Of a DNA stretch of 38,013 bases, positions 25,594-33,692 are shown in pieces. Origin of the DNA: JAVVUQ01 sp036653075 (GTDB lineage Bacteria > Bacillota > Clostridia > Christensenellales > CAG-314); contig JAVVUQ010000007.1 in assembly GCA_036653075.1 (NCBI GenBank), positions 1 to 38,013 of the forward strand. Direction: 5' to 3'. A model generated the notes under the pieces. The model ran no database searches. It worked only from the letters and a program-made list of their open reading frames with translations, and was not told where the DNA came from. Position 1 is the stretch's first letter. The number at the start of each line of letters is the position of its first letter. Both the position numbers and the translations under genes were made by a program.

Positions 25594-26265
25594 CTATTTG
25601 TTTATCACAATGTTTGAAATTAAACCAAGCGTTGAAAAAAACAGTACTATCGGCGTTCCAAACCCAAATGTAACTGTCATAGACACAGATTCAAAAAACA
25701 ATCCGCTTGATATGTGTATTTGCGTAGCTAATATAAGCAATGCAACATTAACAACAAAAATCGCTATCGACATAATCCTAATCGGAGTGTCTAATTTCTT
25801 TAATCCAACTAACCCGCACATTCCAAGTATAAATTGCGCTAAAGCCAATAATAACAAAACTGCGCCTACAATGGTCGCCGCTATTATAATAACAATAATA
25901 TTATCAAATGCTGTTGAACCATTTAATATCATATCTACAATAGGATTCCCTTTAATTGAATCCACAAGCGAATCTCCGCTTCCGCTGCTACTTGGCGGAG
26001 TAAAAAAATCTTGATTTGATAAAAACATTCTTATAATATTATAAGTATTAGCCGAATAGGTCAAACCTTTACTTTGCGGCCAATTCATCGTATCACTCCA
26101 TATATACGCTTTAAATATAGGAAAAAACATACATATAAGCACTGCCAATGCGCATAAAAATATAATAGTTTGCATAAGTGGCTTTTCAACGTTAATTTTT
26201 ATTTTTTGTTGTGATTTTTGCTTATACGTATTGTAATCACGATAAACAATCTCTTTCTTAGCCAT
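25594..26265 (-). CDS. four-helix integral membrane protein of unknown function
   Basis: I do not recognise this protein. It has about 223 residues, with a basic, tyrosine-rich N-terminus (KKEIVYRDYNTYKQKSQQK) followed by four hydrophobic segments near residues 32-52, 120-150, 158-180 and 190-220. A loop of about 65 residues between segments 1 and 2 contains PPSSSGSGDS. The frame extends upstream to 26319, but AAGGAAAACT immediately precedes ATG 26265, so that start is chosen. A consensus promoter lies at 26319-26347. The next gene (degenerate hydrolase) begins seven bases after the stop, which ties their functions together. Confidence 0.8.
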   Translation of the reverse strand: MAKKEIVYRDYNTYKQKSQQKIKINVEKPLMQTIIFLCALAVLICMFFPIFKAYIWSDTMNWPQSKGLTYSANTYNIIRMFLSNQDFFTPPSSSGSGDSLVDSIKGNPIVDMILNGSTAFDNIIVIIIAATIVGAVLLLLALAQFILGMCGLVGLKKLDTPIRIMSIAIFVVNVALLILATQIHISSGLFFESVSMTVTFGFGTPIVLFFSTLGLISNIVINK

Positions 26266-26318
26266 AGTTTTCCTTTCCGTATGGACAATTATTATACGGT
26301 TTTCATAATATTGTTGCA

Positions 26319-26347
26319 ATTATAACATAATCAATTTTCTTTGTCAA
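26319..26347 (-). promoter_or_regulatory. consensus promoter for membrane protein / degenerate hydrolase operon
   Basis: A perfect TTGACA (26342-26347) and TATAAT (26319-26324) on the minus strand have a 17-bp spacer and an extended TGT before the -10. The start point near 26312 leaves a leader of about 47 nt. A 14-bp palindrome, CGGTTTTTAAACCG (26366-26379), lies just upstream of the -35 and may be an operator. Confidence 0.8.
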
Positions 26348-26505
26348 GAAAGAATTACAATTTAACGGTTTTTAAACCGCTTTACTTGCGATAATGCACC
26401 GCAATAACACTTTTAAATTATATCTTTCAATAATACCCTTTTTCCGCTTGCTTTTATATTTAATATACATACTATATCACAGTCATATTAGTTATATTAA
26501 AACAT

Positions 26506-26976
26506 CTATTTGTGATAACTTCTATTATTATGCAACATAAACGCTCGGTAAATTTGCTCAACTAACACCACACGCATAAGTCTATGCGGTAACGTCATCT
26601 TCCCAAATGATACTCTCATATCGGATTTTTGCTTGATTTCATTGCTTAATCCATAAGAACTTCCTATTATAAAATTAACTTCACCCTTATCAGCTGCGGT
26701 TATAATTGCATCTTTAAATTGCTCGCTATTAACCATCTCTCCATCAATATCTAATGCGATATTATATGCGTTTTGCATTTTTGAAAAAATATCCTTTCCC
26801 TCTAATACCAACGCTTGCTTTAATGCCGTATCTGCGCTTCCATTAGGCGTTCTTTCTTCTATCTCAATAATGCTAAACTTACAAAATCCATTTAACCGCT
26901 TTTTATATTCGTCAATTGCTGAAATAAAATATTTCTCCTTTATGTTCCCTACTGCGATAATATTAATTTTGTACAT
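26506..26976 (-). CDS. rlmH: 23S rRNA pseudouridine-1915 N3-methyltransferase
   Basis: RlmH is a SPOUT methyltransferase that methylates pseudouridine 1915 in helix 69 of 23S rRNA on the assembled ribosome. The 156 residues are full length. The knot region reads FIIGSSYGLSNEI, then FGKMTLPHRLMRVVLVEQIY, ending in NNRSYHK, all characteristic. AGGA lies upstream of ATG 26976. It is a single gene: more than 170 bp of AT-rich sequence separates it from both neighbours. It is often next to walJ/yycJ and CPBP genes in Bacillota, and both are just upstream here. Confidence 0.97.
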   Translation of the reverse strand: MYKINIIAVGNIKEKYFISAIDEYKKRLNGFCKFSIIEIEERTPNGSADTALKQALVLEGKDIFSKMQNAYNIALDIDGEMVNSEQFKDAIITAADKGEVNFIIGSSYGLSNEIKQKSDMRVSFGKMTLPHRLMRVVLVEQIYRAFMLHNNRSYHK

Positions 26977-27023
26977 TTGAACTTATCCTAATTTCTTATT
27001 GTTTATATATTTTCATATTTTTT

Positions 27024-27096
27024 ATTTCATATTTCATACTTTTTATTTCATATTTTATAATCTTAATTTCATATTTCATACTTTTTATTTCATATT
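27024..27096. repeat. 31-bp direct repeat, two identical copies
   Basis: Two identical 31-bp segments (27024-27054 and 27066-27096), built from TTTCATATTTCATAC and TTTTTATTTCATATT, lie between the CPBP gene and rlmH. Shorter fragments flank them. The spacer contains no gene. Confidence 0.85.
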
Positions 27097-27156
27097 TCAT
27101 TTATAATTATTGTTTTATAATAGGTGTTTGTTAATATTGATTTAAATATTATTGAT

Positions 27157-28167
27157 TTAAATAACGCCCAATAAGATTGCAATAATTGAAATTGAACACG
27201 AAGCTATGGAAATAAACATCAATAGCTTACTTTGAAATCGACGAGAACGTAGTCCGTCGCTAACAACTCTATAAGTTAAAGTTTCGTTATATGTCATATT
27301 TTGTGGAATTTGAGTTAAAGGCGTATTTTCACTTTCTATTTGCGCTAATGGTTTTTCTATAATTTTGTTTTCCTTATTGATAAAATAAATTGCGACAATT
27401 ACGCCTGCGCCGACAGCTAAGCCTATGAGCATCAGCCACCACCAAGATTTGTCATAAAATTGCATAAAGGTTTCGCCACCTAATAAATCAAGCAAACAAA
27501 CGATAAAATTATTGCAAAAATGAACGATTGCGGCAGCAAATACACTACCTGTTTTAAACATTACGTAGCCCAAGATAAGTCCCATAACAAGCGGGTTCCA
27601 TATCTGCATAGGATTTGAGTGCATAATTGTAAATAATAAAGCGCTAAAAACTATAGCTTTTACTTTACCATAATCAGTGGCAAATCCATTTGCAATGCCC
27701 CCTCTAAAGACTGTTTCTTCGCCTATCATTGGCCCGACGCTTATGACTAAAACGGATAGAATTTGAGCAATAGTGTTTGAGCCATAGTCAAAATTCACCG
27801 AACCGATATTCAAACCTAAGTACTCAAGTAAGTTAGCCCACGCGTTTTGAATTGGTAACATTACAAAAATCATACAAGGCGCAAGTAAAAATAAAAAAGG
27901 TATATTAATGCTTTTGAATTTTTTAAATCGTATAGCTTCTTCTATATTTACACGTTTATCTTTTGTATAAAAATAAACCATTAAAAACATAGCCGCCTGC
28001 ATAAATACGATGGCGACCATTTGCATATTAGTTAAAAGTAACACGATTGTGCCTACCACTTGACTTGCTAAGAAGCTGCCGCCGAAAATATACATCGCAT
28101 CATATTTATCAAAATGATTGCGTCTTTGTCCAATTTTAATGGTTTTATATAGCCCTTTTTCTAACAT
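27157..28167 (-). CDS. CPBP (CAAX-like) intramembrane metalloprotease
   Basis: This polytopic membrane protein of 336 residues belongs to the Abi/CPBP family. Three motifs form the glutamate/histidine zinc site: GEETVFRGG (EExxxR), FTIMHSNPMQIW and AAIVHFCNNFI. Members cleave membrane or membrane-associated peptides; in bacteria many serve bacteriocin immunity or have unknown substrates. The frame runs back to 28194, but AAGGAG nine bases before ATG 28167 decides the start. Even so, the gene overlaps the end of walJ by 23 bp in another frame, suggesting coupled translation. A basic cytoplasmic tail (SDGLRSRRFQSK) precedes the last hydrophobic segment. Confidence 0.9.
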   Translation of the reverse strand: MLEKGLYKTIKIGQRRNHFDKYDAMYIFGGSFLASQVVGTIVLLLTNMQMVAIVFMQAAMFLMVYFYTKDKRVNIEEAIRFKKFKSINIPFLFLLAPCMIFVMLPIQNAWANLLEYLGLNIGSVNFDYGSNTIAQILSVLVISVGPMIGEETVFRGGIANGFATDYGKVKAIVFSALLFTIMHSNPMQIWNPLVMGLILGYVMFKTGSVFAAAIVHFCNNFIVCLLDLLGGETFMQFYDKSWWWLMLIGLAVGAGVIVAIYFINKENKIIEKPLAQIESENTPLTQIPQNMTYNETLTYRVVSDGLRSRRFQSKLLMFISIASCSISIIAILLGVI

Positions 28168-28936
28168 TCGCTTGCGCTCCTTTTCCATGCTCAATCACAT
28201 TGATTTCAATGTCTTTGCCTATTATTGCGCCAATTTTTGCTAAAGAGTCTTTTGTTGTCTTATAGGCTAACTCTACGCTGTTGTTATTTTCTGATAAATG
28301 CCCTAACCACACCGATTTAACGCTCAATTCTATCATCTGCTTAATTACATCTGCCGCTTGAAAGTTAGATAAATGTCCTAAATTACTTTCAATTCGTTCC
28401 TTTAAATAATGCGGATACAATCCGTTTCTTAGCATATTTAAATCATAGTTGCTTTCAAGTAACAACAACTGAGTGTTTTTAATAAATGAATTAAATAATG
28501 TAGGCATTACCCCAGTGTCTGTTACCGAAGCAAAGGAACTAAATCCGTCATCTAATCGATAAGCGCAACAGTAAGCCGCATCATGCGAACATTTAATATA
28601 TTTTACTTCTACATCTTTAATGCAAAATGTCTTATTGAACGTATGTATTAAATCTGCGTCTGCTTTACCTTTTTGAATTACCGCTTGCGCGCCCATTTCG
28701 TGTACGTAAATAGGTATATTATAGGCATTGCTTAAATTTGCTAAACCTGCAATATGGTCGGAATGTTCGTGCGTTATAAGTATGCCATCGATTTCACTGC
28801 CACATACGCCAATATCTTTCATAGCCAATTCTACTTGCTTTTTTGACTTTCCACAATCAATAAGCAAATTGCTACTTTCCGTTTTTATAAAAGTACAGTT
28901 ACCACTGCTACCGCTAAAAAAATTATAAATCTCCAT
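28145..28936 (-). CDS. walJ: WalJ/YycJ-type metallo-beta-lactamase-fold hydrolase
   Basis: This cytoplasmic MBL-fold hydrolase of 263 residues resembles YycJ (WalJ), which is linked to cell division and DNA-end processing in Bacillota. Zinc ligands: ITHEHSDHIAGL (HxHxDH) in the first third, KCSHDAAYCC, SVTDTGVMP with the bridging Asp, NLGHLSNFQA and WLGHLSENNN near the C-terminus. There is no Shine-Dalgarno before ATG 28936. The predicted start of transcription coincides with the ATG, so a leaderless mRNA is likely. The 3' end overlaps the CPBP gene. The walRK two-component genes that usually sit nearby are absent from this window. Confidence 0.92.
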   Translation of the reverse strand: MEIYNFFSGSSGNCTFIKTESSNLLIDCGKSKKQVELAMKDIGVCGSEIDGILITHEHSDHIAGLANLSNAYNIPIYVHEMGAQAVIQKGKADADLIHTFNKTFCIKDVEVKYIKCSHDAAYCCAYRLDDGFSSFASVTDTGVMPTLFNSFIKNTQLLLLESNYDLNMLRNGLYPHYLKERIESNLGHLSNFQAADVIKQMIELSVKSVWLGHLSENNNSVELAYKTTKDSLAKIGAIIGKDIEINVIEHGKGAQANVRKRAI

Positions 28937-28943
28937 ATATTTA

Positions 28944-28972
28944 AGTATATCACATCAATAATTAAATAGCAA
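28944..28972 (-). promoter_or_regulatory. extended -10 promoter giving a leaderless walJ transcript
   Basis: TTGCTA (28967-28972) and TATACT (28944-28949) on the minus strand have a 17-bp spacer, with TGA before the -10. Seven bases separate the -10 from the walJ ATG, placing the start point on or next to the start codon. The rest of the gap to 29167 is AT-rich and empty. Confidence 0.65.
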
Positions 28973-29167
28973 CTTTATATAAACTTTTTTGCAAACCCAG
29001 TATCTTTTGTAAATACAAGTGTCTTTTGTAAATAAAGTATCTTATGCAAATTAAAAATTATTCTAAAATTAAGATAAATCCTTAATTAAAATTTACAACA
29101 TAGGTAATATTTGTAGATAATTAATGTCATAGGATTCTAAGCTAAAATTTTTAATTATGTAAAACTA

Positions 29168-29740
29168 TTAATTCGGTTTAATTAATTCTGCCGCTGGCGA
29201 TGAATAAACTACAAATATATTGCCTATGGTTTGAAAGTTGATATAATCTTTAAATAATAATATAGTCGAGCTTAGACTTTCATCAATGCCAAATTGTCCC
29301 AATATTTCTTTAGCGTTCTCATTATTTATGGCTTCTAATTGTTCCTTTACATAAATAGCCATTTGTGACGCATCTTCATCTTTTTCGTATTCGACAACAA
29401 GGGCAATTTGCATTTTTAATAGCTTTTCAATAGGCAAATTTTTTATTTCCCCTTCAACTTCAGGTAAAGCTGTCATTAAAGAAATAGGTATAGGCATTTT
29501 ACAAGTTTCTGGTAACTTAATTTCATCACCTTTAAGTTTTGCAATTTTTAATTCTGCGCCAATAAAAGCTTCTTCAGTTTTAACTAAATCAATATTCTCA
29601 ACTGTCAAAGCAATCGGTTTGAACCCTAAGCCATCCATTACAATACCAAATATCTTCTTTAACATTTCATCGCTACACGCCGATAATGTCAATAGCATTA
29701 CCACAACCGATACTAAAGCTATAACCTTTTTAAATTTCAT
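29168..29740 (-). CDS. secreted lipoprotein of unknown function
   Basis: This protein of 190 residues has a classic lipoprotein signal: KFKK, a hydrophobic stretch (VIALVSVVVMLLT) and the lipobox LSAC. After processing it would be tethered to the outer face of the membrane. The mature part is acidic, and I see no domain I can name. The frame extends to a TTG at 29758, but that region contains the GGAGG that serves ATG 29740, so the latter is the start. It stands alone, with 230-280 bp of AT-rich sequence on each side. Confidence 0.85.
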   Translation of the reverse strand: MKFKKVIALVSVVVMLLTLSACSDEMLKKIFGIVMDGLGFKPIALTVENIDLVKTEEAFIGAELKIAKLKGDEIKLPETCKMPIPISLMTALPEVEGEIKNLPIEKLLKMQIALVVEYEKDEDASQMAIYVKEQLEAINNENAKEILGQFGIDESLSSTILLFKDYINFQTIGNIFVVYSSPAAELIKPN

Positions 29741-29948
29741 TTTTAAATCCTCCGACAAAAAGTCTGCATATTTTATGATATTACATACTAATTATTGATT
29801 TTTACCTTTTACAATCATTGCATATTTAATTATTAAAAACTATTATTAACTTATTAATAATAATTCATTGCAGTTAATAATTAATTTATGTTTTAATAAT
29901 TTAAAATTTTTCAATTATTAAAATTATGAATTATGAATTTTAATCATT

Positions 29949-30008
29949 ATACGTAATAACTTATGTTTAAATTTATACGTAATAACTTATGTTTAAATTT
30001 ATACGTTA
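29949..30008. repeat. 26-bp tandem repeat, about 2.3 copies
   Basis: Two identical 26-bp units (29949-29974 and 29975-30000), each starting ATACGTAATAACTTATG, are followed by a partial third copy running into the end of the Asn-rich gene. The 260-bp gap has no other feature. Confidence 0.88.
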
Positions 30009-30018
30009 TGTTTTATGA

Positions 30019-31062
30019 TTATTTTGGTAAAGCATCGGTAACTCCATCTTTTTTGATTTTTTCTATATAATTACACGAGTCATATTTATTGCTTATTGTT
30101 ATATCACAATCGTTCATACAACGTAAAATAAATCGTATCGCTAAACCAATTTCACTTTCAGTATCTATGCTTAACATTGATTTAAAAGGCAAATTTAAAG
30201 ATGTTGCATTTTCAACAATTTTAAGATTATCAAATTTGTTTTTATGCTGTAATCCAAAAATTCTTATAGTTTGCATATAAGTATCTATAAGTAAAACCGC
30301 TTTCCCATTATGCTCCACAATCTCACACTCTTTAAACATTAAATACTTAATATTCTCAAATTGCATAATATAATTTTTAATTAAATTATATCTCGCTCTA
30401 ACCGTCATATCTAATTCCACTAATCTATAAGGATACAAACCATCTTCATCGGATAATGGCGCAATTATAGTCGCATTTTCAAACTTTTCCCCTATTGTTT
30501 TTGATAATGACGCATCTACAATATCATTTACATTATTTGCAGTTTCACTAACTTGCTCTTTTATTGCTTTATTATCTTTAATGCCATTATTATTTATATC
30601 ATTATTAATTTCATTATTCATAACATTATTAATATCATTTTTTATATCATTAATAGCATTATTAGTATCATTATTTATTTCATTAATAGCATTATTATTA
30701 ATATCATTTATTGTTTTAATCTTGTTTGAGTTTTCTATATTCTTTGAGTCGTTATTTACATTGATTTTTTTAACTGCGTTTGTAGATTTAACTATTTTTT
30801 TTCGATAGTTTTTATCCGTATACGCTGCAACAGCTTTGCTTTTTGCTCCCTTACTATTTGCGTAAATATTTGGTTTTAAATCTTGCGCTAATTCTGTTTT
30901 TACATTATTTAAATTTTTATTCAATGTAATTTTATCATTGTTTTCTTTTTCTTTTAATCGTTTTTCCAATTTGCTTTTTTGCAATAACAGTACCTGTTGT
31001 TTAGCGGAAATTTCTTCTCCCTTTATGCTCTGCGGTCTTGCCGTAGCGCCTCTTATTTTCAT
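30019..31062 (-). CDS. Asn-rich low-complexity protein of unknown function
   Basis: I do not recognise this 347-residue protein. Residues about 15-60 are Lys/Glu-rich and likely coiled coil. Residues about 108-185 are a low-complexity Asn/Ile/Asp tract with loose repeats of NNAINDI and NNEINND. Residues about 205-335 look globular (YPYRLVELDMTVRARYNLIKN, KAVLLIDTYMQTIRIFGL, SEIGLAIRFILRCMNDCDI), with three cysteines near the end. No signal peptide or membrane segment was seen. GGAGGAAGGG precedes ATG 31062. It begins 65 bp after the RAYT-like gene on the same strand, so the two may share the strong promoter at 32071-32099. The tract is probably unfolded and expanded by DNA slippage. Confidence 0.75.
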   Translation of the reverse strand: MKIRGATARPQSIKGEEISAKQQVLLLQKSKLEKRLKEKENNDKITLNKNLNNVKTELAQDLKPNIYANSKGAKSKAVAAYTDKNYRKKIVKSTNAVKKINVNNDSKNIENSNKIKTINDINNNAINEINNDTNNAINDIKNDINNVMNNEINNDINNNGIKDNKAIKEQVSETANNVNDIVDASLSKTIGEKFENATIIAPLSDEDGLYPYRLVELDMTVRARYNLIKNYIMQFENIKYLMFKECEIVEHNGKAVLLIDTYMQTIRIFGLQHKNKFDNLKIVENATSLNLPFKSMLSIDTESEIGLAIRFILRCMNDCDITISNKYDSCNYIEKIKKDGVTDALPK

Positions 31063-31127
31063 ATTCCCTTCCTCCGTTGTATAATCCCTTATTTTTTATA
31101 AGTATTGTATGGTTATATAGAAAAAAA

Positions 31128-31919
31128 TCACGCATTATCTTTTTCAACCATATTTTTTTCAAATTGTTTAACAGCCCTTCTCAATGTTTCTCTATTGACA
31201 CCCATTTCTTGACATATATATAATAATGAAGCGCCTGTGCGTTTATTTAATTCATATGCAAAAGCGCCCATTTTTGCCTTATCTAAAGCGACGTCGCTAT
31301 AATTGCTCACTTCTAATTTATCCGCTAAGTCGTTTAGCACAGTATTATAATCTTCTTTTAATACAAAACTTCTAACATCTAACCAACCAAATATTGAATG
31401 ATTGTCCGACATTGTAATTATATACTGTTCCAATGTATCCAAAGTTTGACCTGCATTAACAGCAAATTCCTGCAAACTTTCATTTTTACCGCTATACATT
31501 TTATAACTTGAGTATGGATATGTTTTAATTGAAAAACGAGGATTATCAAAAAGTGGATTATTATGCACAAATCCTATACACGCCGCTGTTTCAGCTTCGT
31601 TTTGTAAAACTTGGCATTTAAATCGACCATTGAAAACATATCCGCTACGTTTTTTGTTTTTGTTAAAAAATAACGCAAATGTTGTGTCTATTTTTTTCAT
31701 AACATCGGCAATTGGAGAAATACCCGCAGATGAAAAAACTAAATGAGCGTGATTATCCATAATGCTATATGCCAGCAAAGTCACATTTTCTACGCTTTTA
31801 AGTAACTCTATATAAAACATCTTATTTTTATGTTCGGCAAAAATTGATAGTTCTGAAATACCCGCCACTAAAACGTGAAAGTACTTTCCTTTTAATATTT
31901 CTCTTGCTTGTCTTGCCAT
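31128..31919 (-). CDS. REP-associated tyrosine transposase (RAYT)-like protein, catalytic Tyr replaced, with C-terminal HTH
   Basis: The 263 residues begin with a Y1/HUH transposase domain: GKYFHVLVAG, the metal-binding MDNHAHLVF (H57, H59) and YVFNGRFKCQV. In the helix that normally reads YIHxNPV and supplies the nicking tyrosine, this protein reads FVHNNPL, so F117 stands in place of Tyr. The C-terminal part (about 215-255, ASLLYICQEMGVNRETLRRAVKQF) looks like a helix-turn-helix. RAYTs are single-copy domesticated transposases that act on REP hairpins. With the Tyr lost, this one may only bind DNA. AAGGTA precedes ATG 31919. No IS ends or flanking duplications were found. Confidence 0.85.
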   Translation of the reverse strand: MARQAREILKGKYFHVLVAGISELSIFAEHKNKMFYIELLKSVENVTLLAYSIMDNHAHLVFSSAGISPIADVMKKIDTTFALFFNKNKKRSGYVFNGRFKCQVLQNEAETAACIGFVHNNPLFDNPRFSIKTYPYSSYKMYSGKNESLQEFAVNAGQTLDTLEQYIITMSDNHSIFGWLDVRSFVLKEDYNTVLNDLADKLEVSNYSDVALDKAKMGAFAYELNKRTGASLLYICQEMGVNRETLRRAVKQFEKNMVEKDNA

Positions 31920-32070
31920 ATATTTACTACCTTAAAAACTTAAAAACAACGAAAAAGCCGCTTTTTTTATTCAATCCTTCTAATAATTTAATTCTCATAG
32001 GTCAAATGATGTAAACAATACACCAATAATCAATAGTATAATCATCTAAATTCTTAAATTATACATTATT

Positions 32071-32099
32071 ATTATAACATATCGCAACTTATTTGTCAA
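32071..32099 (-). promoter_or_regulatory. consensus promoter for the RAYT-like gene
   Basis: TTGACA (32094-32099) and TATAAT (32071-32076) on the minus strand are perfect matches with a 17-bp spacer and a TGT extended -10. The leader to 31919 is about 145 nt and contains an A-run/GCGGC/T-run element near 31953-31970 that could be a weak attenuator. The gap 31920-32495 has no gene besides this and the divergent promoter at 32386. Confidence 0.8.
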
Positions 32100-32385
32100 T
32101 GCTTAACTTCAATTTTGCTTTAATCTGTATTAGTTGCAACAAAATAAATTTGCTGTAATTATTCATTTTAATATATTTTGATAACTAATTATATTTTGTT
32201 CATTTTATTATAATTTTTTTATATAAACATATTACTTAATTATACAAACTTATAATTATGAAAAAATCGCAAACAAACGTCAAATTTAGTTTAAAGTTAA
32301 AAAACCGAGCAAAATAAGCGATTAAATAGTATAACAATTAAATTTATATTGATATTTTTGTTTTATATTTATTATTGAAAATCTA

Positions 32386-32414
32386 TTGAAAAATACAAGA
32401 AAATATGTTAAAAT
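32386..32414 (+). promoter_or_regulatory. predicted promoter for the LytTR regulator
   Basis: TTGAAA (32386-32391) and TAAAAT (32409-32414) are separated by 17 bp, with TGT before the -10. The leader to 32496 is about 75 nt and ends in AAGGAG seven bases from the ATG. Confidence 0.65.
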
Positions 32415-32495
32415 ATATAAGTAAGGTTAATTATATCATTATAATAAAGGTTTTGATATAAAAGCGCAAGCTTAACTATAAACAAGGAGCAAATT

Positions 32496-33215
32496 ATGAT
32501 AAATATCGCCATTTGCGATGATTCGCTTACAGATAGAATAAATCTATACGAACAGGTAAACAATTACTTCAGTAAAACTGGAGAAAGTTTTGTTACAGAA
32601 TCATATGACTGTGGAAAACCTTTTTTGGAAGCTTGTAAACACAAACAATTTGATTTGATTTTTTTAGATATTATATTAGGTGATGTCAGTGGAATTACCG
32701 TCGCTGAAAAAATACGATTTAATAATTCCAAAGTTTGCATAATTTTTATTTCAAGTAGTCGTGAATTTGCTGTTGAAGGGTATAATGTCAACGCTTTAAG
32801 TTATCTTGTCAAACCCTTTAGCGAAAAACAACTGCTTTCAATTTTAGATAAATTTTTAGCTTCATTTACAGCTGACGACGAAAAAAATATACATATTAGA
32901 AGCGAAGGCGTGAACATTCGTATTCCTATTGATAAAATTTTGTATATTGAAAGTCGAGATAAAAAATTGTTTTTTTATTTAACCGATTCCACAACATTAG
33001 ATACATATGCAAAATTAGACGATTATAATTTAATGATGAATCAATTTCCTAATTTTTTAAGATGTCACAAAAGCTATTTGATAAATATGGACCAAGTCAA
33101 AGAAATAAGGGATAATAAATTTTTTATGAAAAATAACAGCGTTATACCTGTTCCTAAAGATACTATTGCCCTAAAAAAGAAAGCATATTATGATTACATC
33201 ATTGATAAAACATAA
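32496..33215 (+). CDS. LytTR-family response regulator
   Basis: This 239-residue DNA-binding regulator comprises a receiver domain (1 to about 120) and a LytTR domain (about 135-235). The acidic pocket is D8-D9, the phosphoacceptor D58 in LIFLDIIL and the conserved lysine K106 in LVKPF. The LytTR part shows ILYIESRDKKLFFYL, FLRCHKSYLINMDQV and a final VIPVPKDTI segment. Such regulators (AgrA, VirR, LytR) bind direct repeats and control cell-surface, virulence or peptide systems. No histidine kinase is adjacent, so it is an orphan here. AAGGAG precedes the ATG. Confidence 0.93.
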   Translation: MINIAICDDSLTDRINLYEQVNNYFSKTGESFVTESYDCGKPFLEACKHKQFDLIFLDIILGDVSGITVAEKIRFNNSKVCIIFISSSREFAVEGYNVNALSYLVKPFSEKQLLSILDKFLASFTADDEKNIHIRSEGVNIRIPIDKILYIESRDKKLFFYLTDSTTLDTYAKLDDYNLMMNQFPNFLRCHKSYLINMDQVKEIRDNKFFMKNNSVIPVPKDTIALKKKAYYDYIIDKT

Positions 33216-33328
33216 TTATAATTAATCATATTTAATTGACCTTTTATTTTTCTATTTTATAAATTCTTATAATTTTTATACGCTTTAGCGTTGTACTATT
33301 AGATATACCCAACTTGAGTATTATTCAC

Positions 33329-33357
33329 TTGCTATCAATTTTTCTTTATGATATAAT
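33329..33357 (+). promoter_or_regulatory. extended -10 promoter upstream of the GGDEF-sdaA unit
   Basis: TTGCTA (33329-33334) and TATAAT (33352-33357) have a 17-bp spacer with TGA before the -10. Transcription would start near 33364, giving a leader of about 330 nt. Shortly after, AGAAG-ATT-CTTCT (33366-33378) and a T7 run (33387-33393) resemble an early attenuator, but the stem is weak and not adjacent to the T-run. Confidence 0.65.
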
Positions 33358-33419
33358 GTATTTGTAGAAGATTCTTCTTGAGCAGCTTTTTTTATGTATA
33401 AATTATGTATCTATGCAAT

Positions 33420-33540
33420 AACATATATGAAAGTATATAAAAGACTTTATATAAAATTATATATAAACTAATATAAAAACTAATATAAAAACTTTATATA
33501 AAAAATTATATATAAACTTATATATATTTTATATAAAAAC
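33420..33540. repeat. AT-rich imperfect repeats in the GGDEF leader
   Basis: Repeated ACTTTATATAAAA / TTATATATAAACT blocks (from about 33444 and about 33491) and two copies of AATATAAAAACT fill part of the 477-bp gap between the LytTR regulator and the GGDEF gene. No gene or known riboswitch motif was seen in the gap. Confidence 0.7.
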
Positions 33541-33692
33541 ACTGTATGAATTTAATTTTTATCAACTCTAATTGTTAAAATTAGCAATAAAGGCTTAAGG
33601 TAATTCAATATAATACTTAAGTAATTTTATTTATGCTTAAAAACGCTAATACCTCAATAAATTAAAAAACTTTATATATAATAGGTGACACG

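Noticed and set aside
26366..26379. CGGTTTTTAAACCG as a terminator for rlmH
   Set aside because: The two arms leave only two bases for a loop and no T-tract follows; listed only as a possible operator.
31128..31919. Active IS200/IS605 insertion
   Set aside because: The catalytic Tyr is replaced, and no subterminal hairpins, tnpB or element boundaries are visible.
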